NCBI RefSeq assembly: GCF_030811855.1
Contig: NZ_JAUSRN010000001.1
Span: 372,001-436,000 of the forward strand
Source of the DNA: Variovorax paradoxus
GTDB taxonomy: Bacteria > Pseudomonadota > Gammaproteobacteria > Burkholderiales > Burkholderiaceae_C
Direction of reading: 5' to 3'
Length of the DNA stretch: 64,000 bases
Below, piece after piece: positions 24,665-32,247 of the stretch. A model generated the notes under the pieces. The model worked only from the letters and a program-made list of their open reading frames with translations, was not told where the DNA came from and ran no database searches. Each line of letters begins with the position of its first letter. Positions within the stretch are counted from its first letter, which is position 1. Position numbers and translations under genes: made by a program.

Positions 24665-25366
24665 CTACCTCGCTTGGGCGATGCGGTAGCGCCGCGACAG
24701 CCAGCCGCCCACCGCCATGATGAGCAGCGAACACACCAGGTACAGCACCGTCGCCATGCTGTAGGCCTCGAAGGTGCGAAAGCTCTGGCTCTCGATTTCC
24801 TTGACCGCATGGGTCAGCTCGGCCACGCCGATCGCCATGGCCAGGCTGCTGTTCTTGAACAGCGAGACGCTGTGATTCACCAGGGCCGGCACTGCATTGC
24901 GGATGGCCTGCGGCAGCATCACATGGCGCATCGAACCGATGTAGCCATGGCCGAGCGCGCGCGCGGCCTCGGCCTGCCCAGCCGGGATGGAGCGCAGGCC
25001 CGAGCGCAAGTCTTCGCTGAAATAGGCGGCTTGGCAAAGGCCGAGCGCGACGATCGAGAGAATCGTCTCCGCGTTGTGCGTCGACAGCCAGCCCTGCAGC
25101 GCATCGGGCAGCAGGCTGAAGATGCCGAAGTACCAGAGCATGAGCTGCACCAGCGTCGGCACGTTGCGGTGATAGGAAACGTAGCCGGCCACCACGCGCT
25201 CGGCCAGCCGGTTCGGCGTGAGGCGCACGACCAGCAGCACGACCGCCATGGCCATGGCCAGCAGCCAGGAACCGGCAGCGATCTTCAGCGTCTCCTGCAG
25301 TCCGTGCCAGAGCATCGCACCGAACTCCGGCTTCAGCAGGATCGCCAGCAGGTCGAAGTCCTTCAT
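24665..25366 (-). CDS. Amino acid ABC transporter permease (GltJ-like)
   Basis: A 233-residue inner-membrane permease with the EAA loop EAARALGHGYIGSMRHVMLP and hydrophobic helices such as WLLAMAMAVVLLVVRL. NVPTLVQLMLWYF is the usual permease segment of the polar amino acid family. It is the first transporter gene of the unit, 33 bp after the SDR gene. Together with the GltK-like protein it forms the membrane channel. Confidence 0.92.
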   Translation of the reverse strand: MKDFDLLAILLKPEFGAMLWHGLQETLKIAAGSWLLAMAMAVVLLVVRLTPNRLAERVVAGYVSYHRNVPTLVQLMLWYFGIFSLLPDALQGWLSTHNAETILSIVALGLCQAAYFSEDLRSGLRSIPAGQAEAARALGHGYIGSMRHVMLPQAIRNAVPALVNHSVSLFKNSSLAMAIGVAELTHAVKEIESQSFRTFEAYSMATVLYLVCSLLIMAVGGWLSRRYRIAQAR

Positions 25367-25399
25367 GCGCTGCTCCTTGACATTGGCCGTGCAGTGAGC

Positions 25400-26152
25400 T
25401 CAGGCCTGCGGCGTTTCCGGCCGCGCGGTCGAGAGCCCGCCGGGCACCTGCAGCGTGGGCGTGATTTCCATGTGGCCCACGTTGACTGCAATGGGCGCCG
25501 CAATCGCGAAGGCGATGGCGTTTGCGATGTCTTCGGCCTGCGGCAGCTCGTAGCCTTCGACGAAGCGCTTATAGGTTTCTTCGGAGTCGCCATGCACGTG
25601 CGCGAAGATGTCGGTGGCCACGCGCCCCGGGCAGATCTCAGTCACCCGCACGCGCTTGCCGAAGACGTCGATGCGCAGCTGGCGCGACAGCATGCTCACG
25701 GCCGCCTTGGTCGCGTGATAGGTGCTGTTGCCGCCAAAGTTGTAGGCCGCGGCAATGGAGCTGATGTTGACCACATGGCCCCGGTCGCGCGCGGCCATGC
25801 CGGGTACCACCAGGCGGCACAGGTGCAGCACGGCGCGCAGGTTCACGTCGACCAGCAGGTCGATGCCATCGGCGTCGGCTTTGAGGATGGAGCCGGGGCG
25901 GTCCACGCCGGCGTTGTTGACCAGCACGTCGAACTCGACCTCCTGCGTGAGGCGGGTGATGCCGGCGAGGTCGCTCACGTCGATAGCGTGCGGAATGCAG
26001 CCGGTGCGCACGGCCAGTTCGCCCAGCTTGTCGGCGCTGCGCGCCAGCGCATGCACCTGAAGGCCTTCCTTGCAGAGGCGTTCGACGACGGCGGCGCCGA
26101 TGCCCGAGGAGGCCCCCGTCACCAGCGCGGTCTTGTAGTCAGAGAACGGCAT
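25400..26152 (-). CDS. Short-chain dehydrogenase/reductase
   Basis: A 250-residue classical SDR. The nucleotide site is TGASSGIGAA, the structural motif NNAG is present, and the catalytic set Ser (NISSIAAAYN), Tyr and Lys (YHATK) is complete. The sequence resembles YdfG/serine-type 3-hydroxy acid dehydrogenases (ICPGRVATDIF, VEGYELPQAEDIANAI). ATG 26152 is used; upstream codons are unlike the family. It is the first gene of the amino acid ABC unit and follows a conserved operator-like block at 26224-26261, so it likely acts on the imported compound or its oxidation product. Confidence 0.85.
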   Translation of the reverse strand: MPFSDYKTALVTGASSGIGAAVVERLCKEGLQVHALARSADKLGELAVRTGCIPHAIDVSDLAGITRLTQEVEFDVLVNNAGVDRPGSILKADADGIDLLVDVNLRAVLHLCRLVVPGMAARDRGHVVNISSIAAAYNFGGNSTYHATKAAVSMLSRQLRIDVFGKRVRVTEICPGRVATDIFAHVHGDSEETYKRFVEGYELPQAEDIANAIAFAIAAPIAVNVGHMEITPTLQVPGGLSTARPETPQA

Positions 26153-26223
26153 CTTTGTTTCTTTCGTTGGAACTGGAGATCGCTGCGTTGAATTCACTGT
26201 ATCGAGCGCTTCTTCGCGGCGCC

Positions 26224-26261
26224 AAGACGGATTGGCTGTGGAGCGATAAGCCGCCCTTATG
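26224..26261. promoter_or_regulatory. Nac-type operator block upstream of the SDR-ABC unit
   Basis: The site ATAAGCCGCCCTTAT (26246-26260) fits ATA-N9-TAT, the known consensus of the LysR regulator Nac. It lies 94 bp upstream of the SDR start. Together with the preceding AAGACGGATTGGCTGTG it aligns over 38 bp, with about 31 identities, to 31100-31137 in front of accB, so the conserved unit is wider than the core dyad. Control by the Nac-like gene at 31146 is inferred. Confidence 0.65.
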
Positions 26262-26316
26262 TTGCCCCTTGTTCGTGCGCACGACCTAGGGTAAGCACCA
26301 TGTCCGGGCGCCGGAG

Positions 26317-27084
26317 CTACCGGTCCGACTGCTTCGAGATGGGCACCACGCGCCCCGCCTGCTCGACCACGCCGCGCACGGCGCGGGCCAGGTCCACCGC
26401 ACCGGGCGTGTCGCCGTGCAGCAGGATCGAATGCGCGCGCATCGGGATCTTCCGGCCGCTGTAGCTGGTGACCGTGCCCTCCTCCAGCAACTGCCGCACA
26501 CGCGCCAGCACCGCACCCTGGTCATGGATCACCGAACCGGGCAGCTTGCGCGGTACCAGCAGGCCGTCGTCGTCGCAGGCGCGGTCGGCCAGGAAGGTGG
26601 TGCGCACGCGCAGGCCGCAGCGCGCGGCGGCATCCTCGATGGCGCGGCTGGCGGACGAGCTGACGATGAGCGTCGGATCGAAATCCGCCACCGCGCGCAC
26701 CAGCGGCTCGGCGAACGCGGCGTCGGCTGCGGCCATGTTGCCGAGCGCGCCGTGAAAGCTCATGTGCGTCATGCGGTGGCCGGCGGTGCGCGCCATGCCG
26801 TCCAGCGCGCTCAGCTGGTAGAGCACGTAGGCGACGAGTTCCTTCGGCTCGATCTGCATCGGCCGGCGGCCGAACCCGAGCAGGTCGGGAAAGCCCACGT
26901 GCGCCCCCACATCGACGCCCCGCGCACGCGCCATGCGCACGGTGCGATCCATGATGACCGGATCGCCCGCATGGAAGCCGCAGGCCACGTTGGCGGAAGA
27001 AACGATGTCCAGCAGCGCCTCGTCCTCGCCCATGCGCCAGGGGCCGAAGCCTTCGCCGAGGTCCGCGTTCAGGTCGATGTCCAT
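26317..27084 (-). CDS. pxpA: 5-oxoprolinase subunit A (LamB/YcsF family)
   Basis: A 255-residue LamB/YcsF family protein, subunit A of the ATP-dependent 5-oxoprolinase PxpABC, which opens the lactam ring of 5-oxoproline. It starts with the family signature MDIDLNADLGEGFGPW and contains SANVACGFHAGDP, GAHVGFPDLLGFGRR and SILLHGDTPGAV. AGAAGGA lies upstream of the ATG. It is the last gene of the accB-accC-pxpB-pxpC-carrier-pxpA unit. Related enzymes may act on other lactams or cyclic amides, so 5-oxoproline is the best but not the only candidate substrate. Confidence 0.9.
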   Translation of the reverse strand: MDIDLNADLGEGFGPWRMGEDEALLDIVSSANVACGFHAGDPVIMDRTVRMARARGVDVGAHVGFPDLLGFGRRPMQIEPKELVAYVLYQLSALDGMARTAGHRMTHMSFHGALGNMAAADAAFAEPLVRAVADFDPTLIVSSSASRAIEDAAARCGLRVRTTFLADRACDDDGLLVPRKLPGSVIHDQGAVLARVRQLLEEGTVTSYSGRKIPMRAHSILLHGDTPGAVDLARAVRGVVEQAGRVVPISKQSDR

Positions 27085-27104
27085 GGGGATCCTTCTCTCT
27101 TTCG

Positions 27105-27539
27105 TCAGAGGGGGTGAAGCTCGACCAGCGGCGTGCCGTAGCCGACCGCAAGGCCGTCGGCCGCGTGGACGCCGTCGACGATGCCGGCCTGCGGCGCGGT
27201 CACGGGCAGCAGCAGCGGGCCGATCTTCAACAGGCCGACGGGTTGGCCGGCTTCTACGCGCTCACCGGTGCGCACCAGTGGCGCGGCGGCTAGCGGATGG
27301 CTGTGCAGGAACACGCCGACCGAGAGCGCGTGAACGGATACGAGTTCGCTCTCGACCTCGGTCACCTCGGCGGGCAGTTCCACGATGTCGTCGCCCTGCC
27401 GGCCGAGGCGCAGCATGCCTTGCGGCGTGCGCAGTTCGAGCAAGCCGATGTCGGTGTCTGCCAGCCAGGCGGCCAGCTGTGGGGTACGCAGTGCGACGTC
27501 CTGCATTTCAGCTTCTTCCGAGGCAAGGAGAGGCTTCAT
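27105..27539 (-). CDS. Biotinyl/lipoyl-domain carrier protein lacking the modified lysine
   Basis: A 144-residue protein with an AccB-like layout: an N-terminal helical part (LAAWLADTDIGLLELRTPQG), a linker, and a C-terminal biotinyl/lipoyl-like hammerhead domain (LVRTGERVEAGQPVGLLKIG). Aligned with the AccB at 30564, the biotin site EAMKM is replaced by GPLLL, so no biotinyl-lysine is visible. A lysine occurs four residues earlier (LLKIG). It starts one base after the pxpC stop (TGAgATG) and lies 20 bp before pxpA, firmly inside the unit. A structural or tethering role rather than carboxyl transfer is suggested; this is inference. Confidence 0.7.
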   Translation of the reverse strand: MKPLLASEEAEMQDVALRTPQLAAWLADTDIGLLELRTPQGMLRLGRQGDDIVELPAEVTEVESELVSVHALSVGVFLHSHPLAAAPLVRTGERVEAGQPVGLLKIGPLLLPVTAPQAGIVDGVHAADGLAVGYGTPLVELHPL

Positions 27540-27540
27540 C

Positions 27541-28536
27541 TCAGTGCCGTCCTGCAGATGCAGGCGCACCGCGGTGCAGTTCCACCATGCGCGCCACCTT
27601 GTCGAGCCAGGCGCGCACTTCATCGAGGGCGGCCAGCGCTTCGTCCCAGGTGGTTTCGATGAAGCGCACGCGGCTGCCGATCGGTGCCTGGCCGAGGCGC
27701 CACATGTCGGCCTCGATGACCGTGCCGAACTTGGGGTAGCCGCCCGAGGGCTGGGCATCGCGCATCTGGATGATGGGCTGCCCGCTGTGCGGCACCTGGA
27801 TCACGCCCGGCACGATGCCGTGCGAACGCAGCTCCATCGGCGCGATGGGACGCAGCGCCTCTCCCTCCAGGCGGTAGCCATAGCGGTCGCTCTGCGAGGT
27901 GATCTTCCATTCGCCGGCCCAGAAGGCGGCGCGCGACGCGGGCTCGAAGCCCATGTATTCGGCTGCGGGCAAGACGCGCACCGCCGCCACGCCATCCCTC
28001 TGCAGCGGCAATGCGAGCGCGGGCGGCACCAGGCCGAAGCCGGTCTTGCACGCAGCGCCCGCGCCTGCCGCGCGCAGCACGTCGCCGCGGCGCAGCGCGC
28101 GCCCTTCGTGGCCACCGAAGGCGCCGCGCAGCTGCGTGCTGCGCGAACCCAGCACTTCGGGCACGTCGACCCCGCCGGCCAGGCACAGCATGGCGCGGCT
28201 GCCGCGCTGCGCGCCGCCTTGCGGAAGGCCCAGCGTCAGCACCTGTCCCGCGCGTGCCTGGTGCACCCACCAGGGCAGCAGCGGCTGATCGTCCAGCCGA
28301 GCCGCGCAATCGGCGCCAGTCAGCGCAAATGCGCAGTCCTCGCCGAAGCGCACCTTGAAGGGAAACACCGGCACTTCGATGGCCGCCGCATCGAGCGCAT
28401 TGCCCAGCAGCAGGTTGCCGGCCGCGAGCGCCAGGTTGTCCATGGCGCCCGAGGTGCCGACGCCCCAGCGCAGGCTGCCGTTGCGCCCCAGGTCCTGCAC
28501 GGTGGCGAGCGCGGCCGAGGAAAGCACTTCGATCAT
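27541..28536 (-). CDS. pxpC: 5-oxoprolinase subunit C / biotin-dependent carboxyltransferase family (KipA-like)
   Basis: A 331-residue AHS2-domain protein: [52 protein letters not shown] and GYPKFGTVIEADMWRLGQ are family signatures. In urea amidolyase the AHS1 and AHS2 domains together form the carboxyltransferase half; in Bacillus the homologs are KipI and KipA, and in PxpABC they act on 5-oxoproline. The start ATG 28536 overlaps the pxpB stop by ATGA. It should form a complex with PxpB. Confidence 0.92.
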   Translation of the reverse strand: MIEVLSSAALATVQDLGRNGSLRWGVGTSGAMDNLALAAGNLLLGNALDAAAIEVPVFPFKVRFGEDCAFALTGADCAARLDDQPLLPWWVHQARAGQVLTLGLPQGGAQRGSRAMLCLAGGVDVPEVLGSRSTQLRGAFGGHEGRALRRGDVLRAAGAGAACKTGFGLVPPALALPLQRDGVAAVRVLPAAEYMGFEPASRAAFWAGEWKITSQSDRYGYRLEGEALRPIAPMELRSHGIVPGVIQVPHSGQPIIQMRDAQPSGGYPKFGTVIEADMWRLGQAPIGSRVRFIETTWDEALAALDEVRAWLDKVARMVELHRGAPASAGRH

Positions 28537-29201
28537 CGGACGATGCCCTCCACGCGGAAACGGATCATGTCGCCCGGCTGCAGCGCCGCCGGCGGGTCTT
28601 GCGCGGGATCGAAGAAAGACATCGAAGTGCTGCCGATGGTGTTCCAGCCGCTGGGCCCGGCCGAGGCCGACACGCCGGTCTGCGCGCCACCGATCGACAC
28701 CGCGCCGCCCGGAATGCTCAGCACCGGCACCTTGCGCCGCGGCGTGGCGATGCGCGCGTCCATGCCGCCCAGGTAGCAGTAGCCCGGATGGCTGCCGAGC
28801 GCATACACCGGGTAGAGCGGCGCGCTGTGCAGCTCGACGATCTGCTCGATGCTGAGGCCGGTGTGGGCCACCACGTCGGCCATGTGCGGACCGCCCGCGC
28901 CGCCGTAGACCACGGGCAGCTCGACCACTCGGCCTTCCCGCGGCAGTGCGACGGCCGCGTCCCACGCATCGCGCAGGCGCGCCTCCAGGGCTTCGAGCGC
29001 GCCGAGGCCGCGCGGCGGACGCAGAAAGGTCAGCATCAGGTTGTTCATGCCCGGCACGGCTTCGCGAATCTCCGGCCAGGCCTGCGCCTCGTGCGCCAGC
29101 GCCCAGATGCGTTGCTGCGAGTTCAGGTTCATCTCGCCGGGCGCCTCGAAGAGCAGCGCGGTCGTGCCCAGCAGGCTGAGGGATGGGCGCTGCGCGATCA
29201 C
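28533..29201 (-). CDS. pxpB: 5-oxoprolinase subunit B (AHS1/KipI family)
   Basis: A 222-residue AHS1-domain protein partnering PxpC. Signatures are LELPVVYGG-type sequence ([19 protein letters not shown]), [16 protein letters not shown] and [17 protein letters not shown]. The start is GTG 29201, which overlaps the accC stop as GTGA, the only start giving tight coupling. With PxpC it forms the AHS1-AHS2 heteromer, equivalent to the carboxyltransferase domain of urea carboxylase. Confidence 0.92.
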   Translation of the reverse strand: MIAQRPSLSLLGTTALLFEAPGEMNLNSQQRIWALAHEAQAWPEIREAVPGMNNLMLTFLRPPRGLGALEALEARLRDAWDAAVALPREGRVVELPVVYGGAGGPHMADVVAHTGLSIEQIVELHSAPLYPVYALGSHPGYCYLGGMDARIATPRRKVPVLSIPGGAVSIGGAQTGVSASAGPSGWNTIGSTSMSFFDPAQDPPAALQPGDMIRFRVEGIVR

Positions 29202-30550
29202 GCTGCGTTCCTTTGCTGCAGCCAGCGTTCGAGATGATGGATGTCCACGCCGCCAACGGCAAAGCCCTCGTCGCGCAGCAGTTCGCGATGCAGCGGCACG
29301 TTGGTGGCGATGCCGTCGATGCGCATCTCGGCGAGCGCCAGGCGCATGCGGTCGAGCGCATCGGTGCGCGTGGCGCCGTGCACGATCAACTTGGCGATCA
29401 TCGAGTCGTAGTAAGGCGGCACGCGGTAGCCGGCGTTGGCATGCGAATCGACGCGCACGCCGAAGCCGCCCGGCACCTGCCAGCCGGTGATGCGGCCGGG
29501 CGCGGGCGCAAAAGTGTCGGGGTTCTCGGCGTTGATGCGGCACTCGATCGAGTGGCCCTGGCACCGCACCTCGCGCTGCGCCAGCGAAAGGCGCTCGCCG
29601 CGCGCCATGCGCAACTGCTGCTGCACGATGTCTACCCCGGCGGTCATCTCGGTCACCGGGTGCTCGACCTGCAGGCGGGTGTTCATCTCGATGAAATAGA
29701 AGGCGCCCTTCTCGTAGAGGAACTCGAAGGTGCCGACGCCGCAGTAGCCGATCTGCCGGCAGGCAGCCGCGCAGCGCTCGCCCACCTCGGCCATCAGCGC
29801 GTCGTCGATGCCGGGCGCCGGCGCCTCCTCGATCACCTTCTGGTGGCGGCGCTGCAGCGAGCAGTCGCGGCTGCCCAGCCACACGGCATTGCCGTGGCTG
29901 TCGGCCAGCACCTGGATCTCGACATGGCGCGGGTGCAGCAGGAACTTCTCGATGTAGACCTCGGGGTTGCCGAAGGCCTGGCGCGCTTCCTCGCGCGTCA
30001 ATGCCATCGCCTCCAGCAGCGCCGCCTCGTCGTGCACCACGCGCATGCCGCGCCCGCCGCCGCCGCCCGCCGCCTTGACGATCACTGGGTAGCCGATCTC
30101 GCGGGCGATGGCCTGCACGGCGGCCGGGTCTTCAGGCAGCCCTTCGTCGGGCCCCGGCACGCAGGGCACGCCGGCCTTGCGCATCGCGCGCTTGGCCGAA
30201 ACCTTGTCGCCCATGGTGCGGATGCAGGCGGCGCTGGGGCCGATGAAGACCAGGCCGGCCTCTTCCACGCGCGCGGCAAAGCCCGCGTTCTCCGACAGGA
30301 AGCCGTAGCCCGGATGGATGGCCTGCGCCCCGCTGACTTCGGCGGCGAACAGGATGGCGGACTGGTTCAGGTAGCTCTGCCCCGGCGCGGAGGGCCCGAT
30401 GCACAGCGCCTGGTCGGCCTGCGCGACGTAGCTGGCTTCGCCATCGGCCTCGGAATGCGCGACCACGGTCCGCAGGCCCAGGCCGCGGCAGGCGCGCAGG
30501 ATGCGCAAGGCAATCTCGCCGCGGTTGGCAATGAGGACGGTATCGAACAT
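29198..30550 (-). CDS. accC: Biotin carboxylase subunit (AccC-like)
   Basis: A 450-residue biotin carboxylase, which carboxylates carrier-bound biotin using ATP and bicarbonate. It starts [20 protein letters not shown] and has the ATP-grasp glycine loop [32 protein letters not shown] and [14 protein letters not shown], all expected. Full length for the family. It lies 13 bp after accB and overlaps pxpB. A second, housekeeping AccC is probably elsewhere, since this copy is embedded in a lactam/amide-type operon with an AHS1-AHS2 carboxyltransferase-like pair. Confidence 0.92.
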   Translation of the reverse strand: MFDTVLIANRGEIALRILRACRGLGLRTVVAHSEADGEASYVAQADQALCIGPSAPGQSYLNQSAILFAAEVSGAQAIHPGYGFLSENAGFAARVEEAGLVFIGPSAACIRTMGDKVSAKRAMRKAGVPCVPGPDEGLPEDPAAVQAIAREIGYPVIVKAAGGGGGRGMRVVHDEAALLEAMALTREEARQAFGNPEVYIEKFLLHPRHVEIQVLADSHGNAVWLGSRDCSLQRRHQKVIEEAPAPGIDDALMAEVGERCAAACRQIGYCGVGTFEFLYEKGAFYFIEMNTRLQVEHPVTEMTAGVDIVQQQLRMARGERLSLAQREVRCQGHSIECRINAENPDTFAPAPGRITGWQVPGGFGVRVDSHANAGYRVPPYYDSMIAKLIVHGATRTDALDRMRLALAEMRIDGIATNVPLHRELLRDEGFAVGGVDIHHLERWLQQRNAA

Positions 30551-30563
30551 CGCGCGGCCTTCC

Positions 30564-30998
30564 TCAAGCGAAGCGGAACAGGGGCTGCCCCGCATCCACT
30601 TCCTGGCCCGAACGCACCAGCACGGCCTGCACGGTGGCGGCGGCGTCGGCGCGGACTTCGTTGAACATCTTCATGGCCTCAATCACGCAGAGCACCTGCC
30701 CGGCCTCGACGGCCTGACCCGGCTGCACGAAGGGCGGCTCGCCGGGGGCGGGCTGCAGGTGCACCACGCCGTAGAGCGGCGCGAGGCATTCGGCCGCGGC
30801 GGCTGCCGATCGCGCCGGTTCTGCGGGCATCGCGGCGGGCCCCTTGCGCGCAGCAGCCGGACGCCGCGCGGCGGGCGCGGCCGCCAGTGCCGACTGCTTC
30901 ACCAGCCGCAACGTGCTTCCGTCTTCGCTGTACTCCAGCTCCGCCAGGTCCGAAGCGGCGAGTGCGTCGATGAGCGTCTTGATCTGTTCCTGCTTCAT
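30564..30998 (-). CDS. accB: Biotin carboxyl carrier protein (AccB-like)
   Basis: A 144-residue biotin carboxyl carrier protein. The N-terminal helix-rich part ([20 protein letters not shown]) is followed by an Ala/Pro-rich linker and the biotinyl domain, in which Lys110 of [11 protein letters not shown] is the biotinylation site. The start ATG 30998 begins the typical AccB N-terminus. It is the first gene of the unit and follows the conserved operator block at 31100-31137. It should carry carboxybiotin between AccC and a carboxyltransferase, here perhaps PxpBC. Confidence 0.92.
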   Translation of the reverse strand: MKQEQIKTLIDALAASDLAELEYSEDGSTLRLVKQSALAAAPAARRPAAARKGPAAMPAEPARSAAAAAECLAPLYGVVHLQPAPGEPPFVQPGQAVEAGQVLCVIEAMKMFNEVRADAAATVQAVLVRSGQEVDAGQPLFRFA

Positions 30999-31099
30999 GC
31001 CGGGCCTGCCTGTGGCGACAGAACATCCTTGGTGGCCGACGCATTCCGCGAACGCGTGACGGCAGGCATGAAAGGTAACGGGCCGCGGGCGCAATGCCC

Positions 31100-31137
31100 A
31101 AGACGGAATGGCTGTGCCGGGATAAGGCCGGCTTATG
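31100..31137. promoter_or_regulatory. Nac-type operator block upstream of accB
   Basis: ATAAGGCCGGCTTAT (31122-31136) fits ATA-N9-TAT and lies 124 bp upstream of the accB start. The flank AAGACGGAATGGCTGTG (31100-31116) is shared with the block at 26224-26261. It lies between the stop of the Nac-like regulator (31146) and accB, showing that the acc-pxp unit has its own promoter. Confidence 0.65.
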
Positions 31138-31145
31138 ACGGGGCG

Positions 31146-32084
31146 TTACGACAGCGCGGCGAGACCGGGTTCGGGCGTGGCCGCGAAGGTGCCGGCGAGG
31201 TCGACCACCAGCTCGAGCAGGATGCTCTTCACCGCCTGCGCCGGCTCCGAAAGCGGCAGGTGGTCCGACTGGCACAGCGCCAGCGGCGCCTCGATGACCG
31301 GTTCGACGATCTGGAATTGCCAGGCACCGCAGGACGCCACCACTTCACGCGCCATCGACGCCGGCAGGATGGTGGCGCCCAGCCCGTCGGCAATGGCCGC
31401 CGTCAGGGTGAAGGCCGATTCGATCTCGGCCACCACGCGCGGCACCATGCCCGCACGCACGAAAGCCGCATCGACCAGCTTGCGCACCACGTTGTAGGGG
31501 CGCGGCAGAAAGAGCTCGATGTCGCGCAGGTCGGCCAGCTTCACCGGCTGCGCCGGCGCGGGCATCGCGGCCGGCCCCACCAGGAACAGCGGCTCCTTGA
31601 GCAGCGGCTGGAAGCTCAGGCCATGGATCGCCTTGTCGCCGTAGAGCACGGCCAGGTCCATGCGGCCGTTCATGATGAGCTCGCTCAGCGTGGTGCCGTA
31701 GTTCTCGTTCAGGTAAAGCAGGATGCCGGGGTGGCGGGCGCGCACAGTGCGCAAGAGCGGCAGCGAAAGCGCCGAGGCCGCCGTGCCGGGCGCAAGACCG
31801 ACCGACACCTGGCCCGAGAGCCCTTCGCCGGCCGCTTCCATGTCCACGCGCGCCTGCTCGCACTGGCGCAGGATGATCTGTGCATGCCGGTACAGCACCT
31901 TGCCGGCCTCGGTGGGCGTGACGCCGCGCTTGGTGCGCACGAGCAGCTGCTGGCGCACCTCGCCCTCGAGCGTGGCAAGTTGCTGGCTCAGCGCCGGCTG
32001 GGCGATGAAAAGAACCTCGGCCGCCTGCGTCAGGCTGCCGATGTCCACGATCTTCACGAAATATTTGAGGCGCCGCAGGTTCAC
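31146..32084 (-). CDS. Nac-like LysR-family regulator
   Basis: A 312-residue LysR regulator strongly resembling the nitrogen assimilation control protein Nac: MNLRRLKYFVKIVDIGSLTQ and AAEVLFIAQPALSQQLATLE, then RTKRGVTPTEAGKVLYRHA, and GLAPGTAASALSLPLL in the effector domain. The start is GTG 32084, preceded by GAGGG; the upstream TTG at 32102 is less likely. Nac homologs bind ATA-N9-TAT, and three such sites lie in the promoter regions of the nearby units (26246, 31122, 32150), including its own. It probably responds to nitrogen status or to the substrate of this locus. Confidence 0.85.
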   Translation of the reverse strand: MNLRRLKYFVKIVDIGSLTQAAEVLFIAQPALSQQLATLEGEVRQQLLVRTKRGVTPTEAGKVLYRHAQIILRQCEQARVDMEAAGEGLSGQVSVGLAPGTAASALSLPLLRTVRARHPGILLYLNENYGTTLSELIMNGRMDLAVLYGDKAIHGLSFQPLLKEPLFLVGPAAMPAPAQPVKLADLRDIELFLPRPYNVVRKLVDAAFVRAGMVPRVVAEIESAFTLTAAIADGLGATILPASMAREVVASCGAWQFQIVEPVIEAPLALCQSDHLPLSEPAQAVKSILLELVVDLAGTFAATPEPGLAALS

Positions 32085-32135
32085 GCCTTGTCCCTCAAGC
32101 AAAAGCCGAGCCTAGCACTGCCCCTGCACGGCAGG

Positions 32136-32165
32136 TATAGGCGCTCACCATAAGCTGCGCCTATA
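32136..32165. promoter_or_regulatory. Dyad and Nac-type site between the LysR and aminotransferase genes
   Basis: TATAGGCGC (32136-32144) pairs perfectly with GCGCCTATA (32157-32165) over a 12-base spacer. Overlapping the right arm is ATAAGCTGCGCCTAT (32150-32164), again ATA-N9-TAT. It lies 52 bp from the regulator GTG and 83 bp from the aminotransferase GTG, an ideal place for autoregulation and divergent control. Confidence 0.65.
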
Positions 32166-32247
32166 CGACCAGTGAAAAGTCGTCTTGGCCTCGCCTGTTC
32201 GATCTGCGTACCGTTCGGTCCATGCAATCCCAGACACAGGAAGTCAT

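Noticed and set aside
22163-26191. A 1342-codon open frame on the plus strand
   Set aside because: It runs antisense through the whole amino acid ABC transporter and SDR unit, is His/Gln/Arg-rich without any domain, and is the expected shadow of GC-rich codon use.
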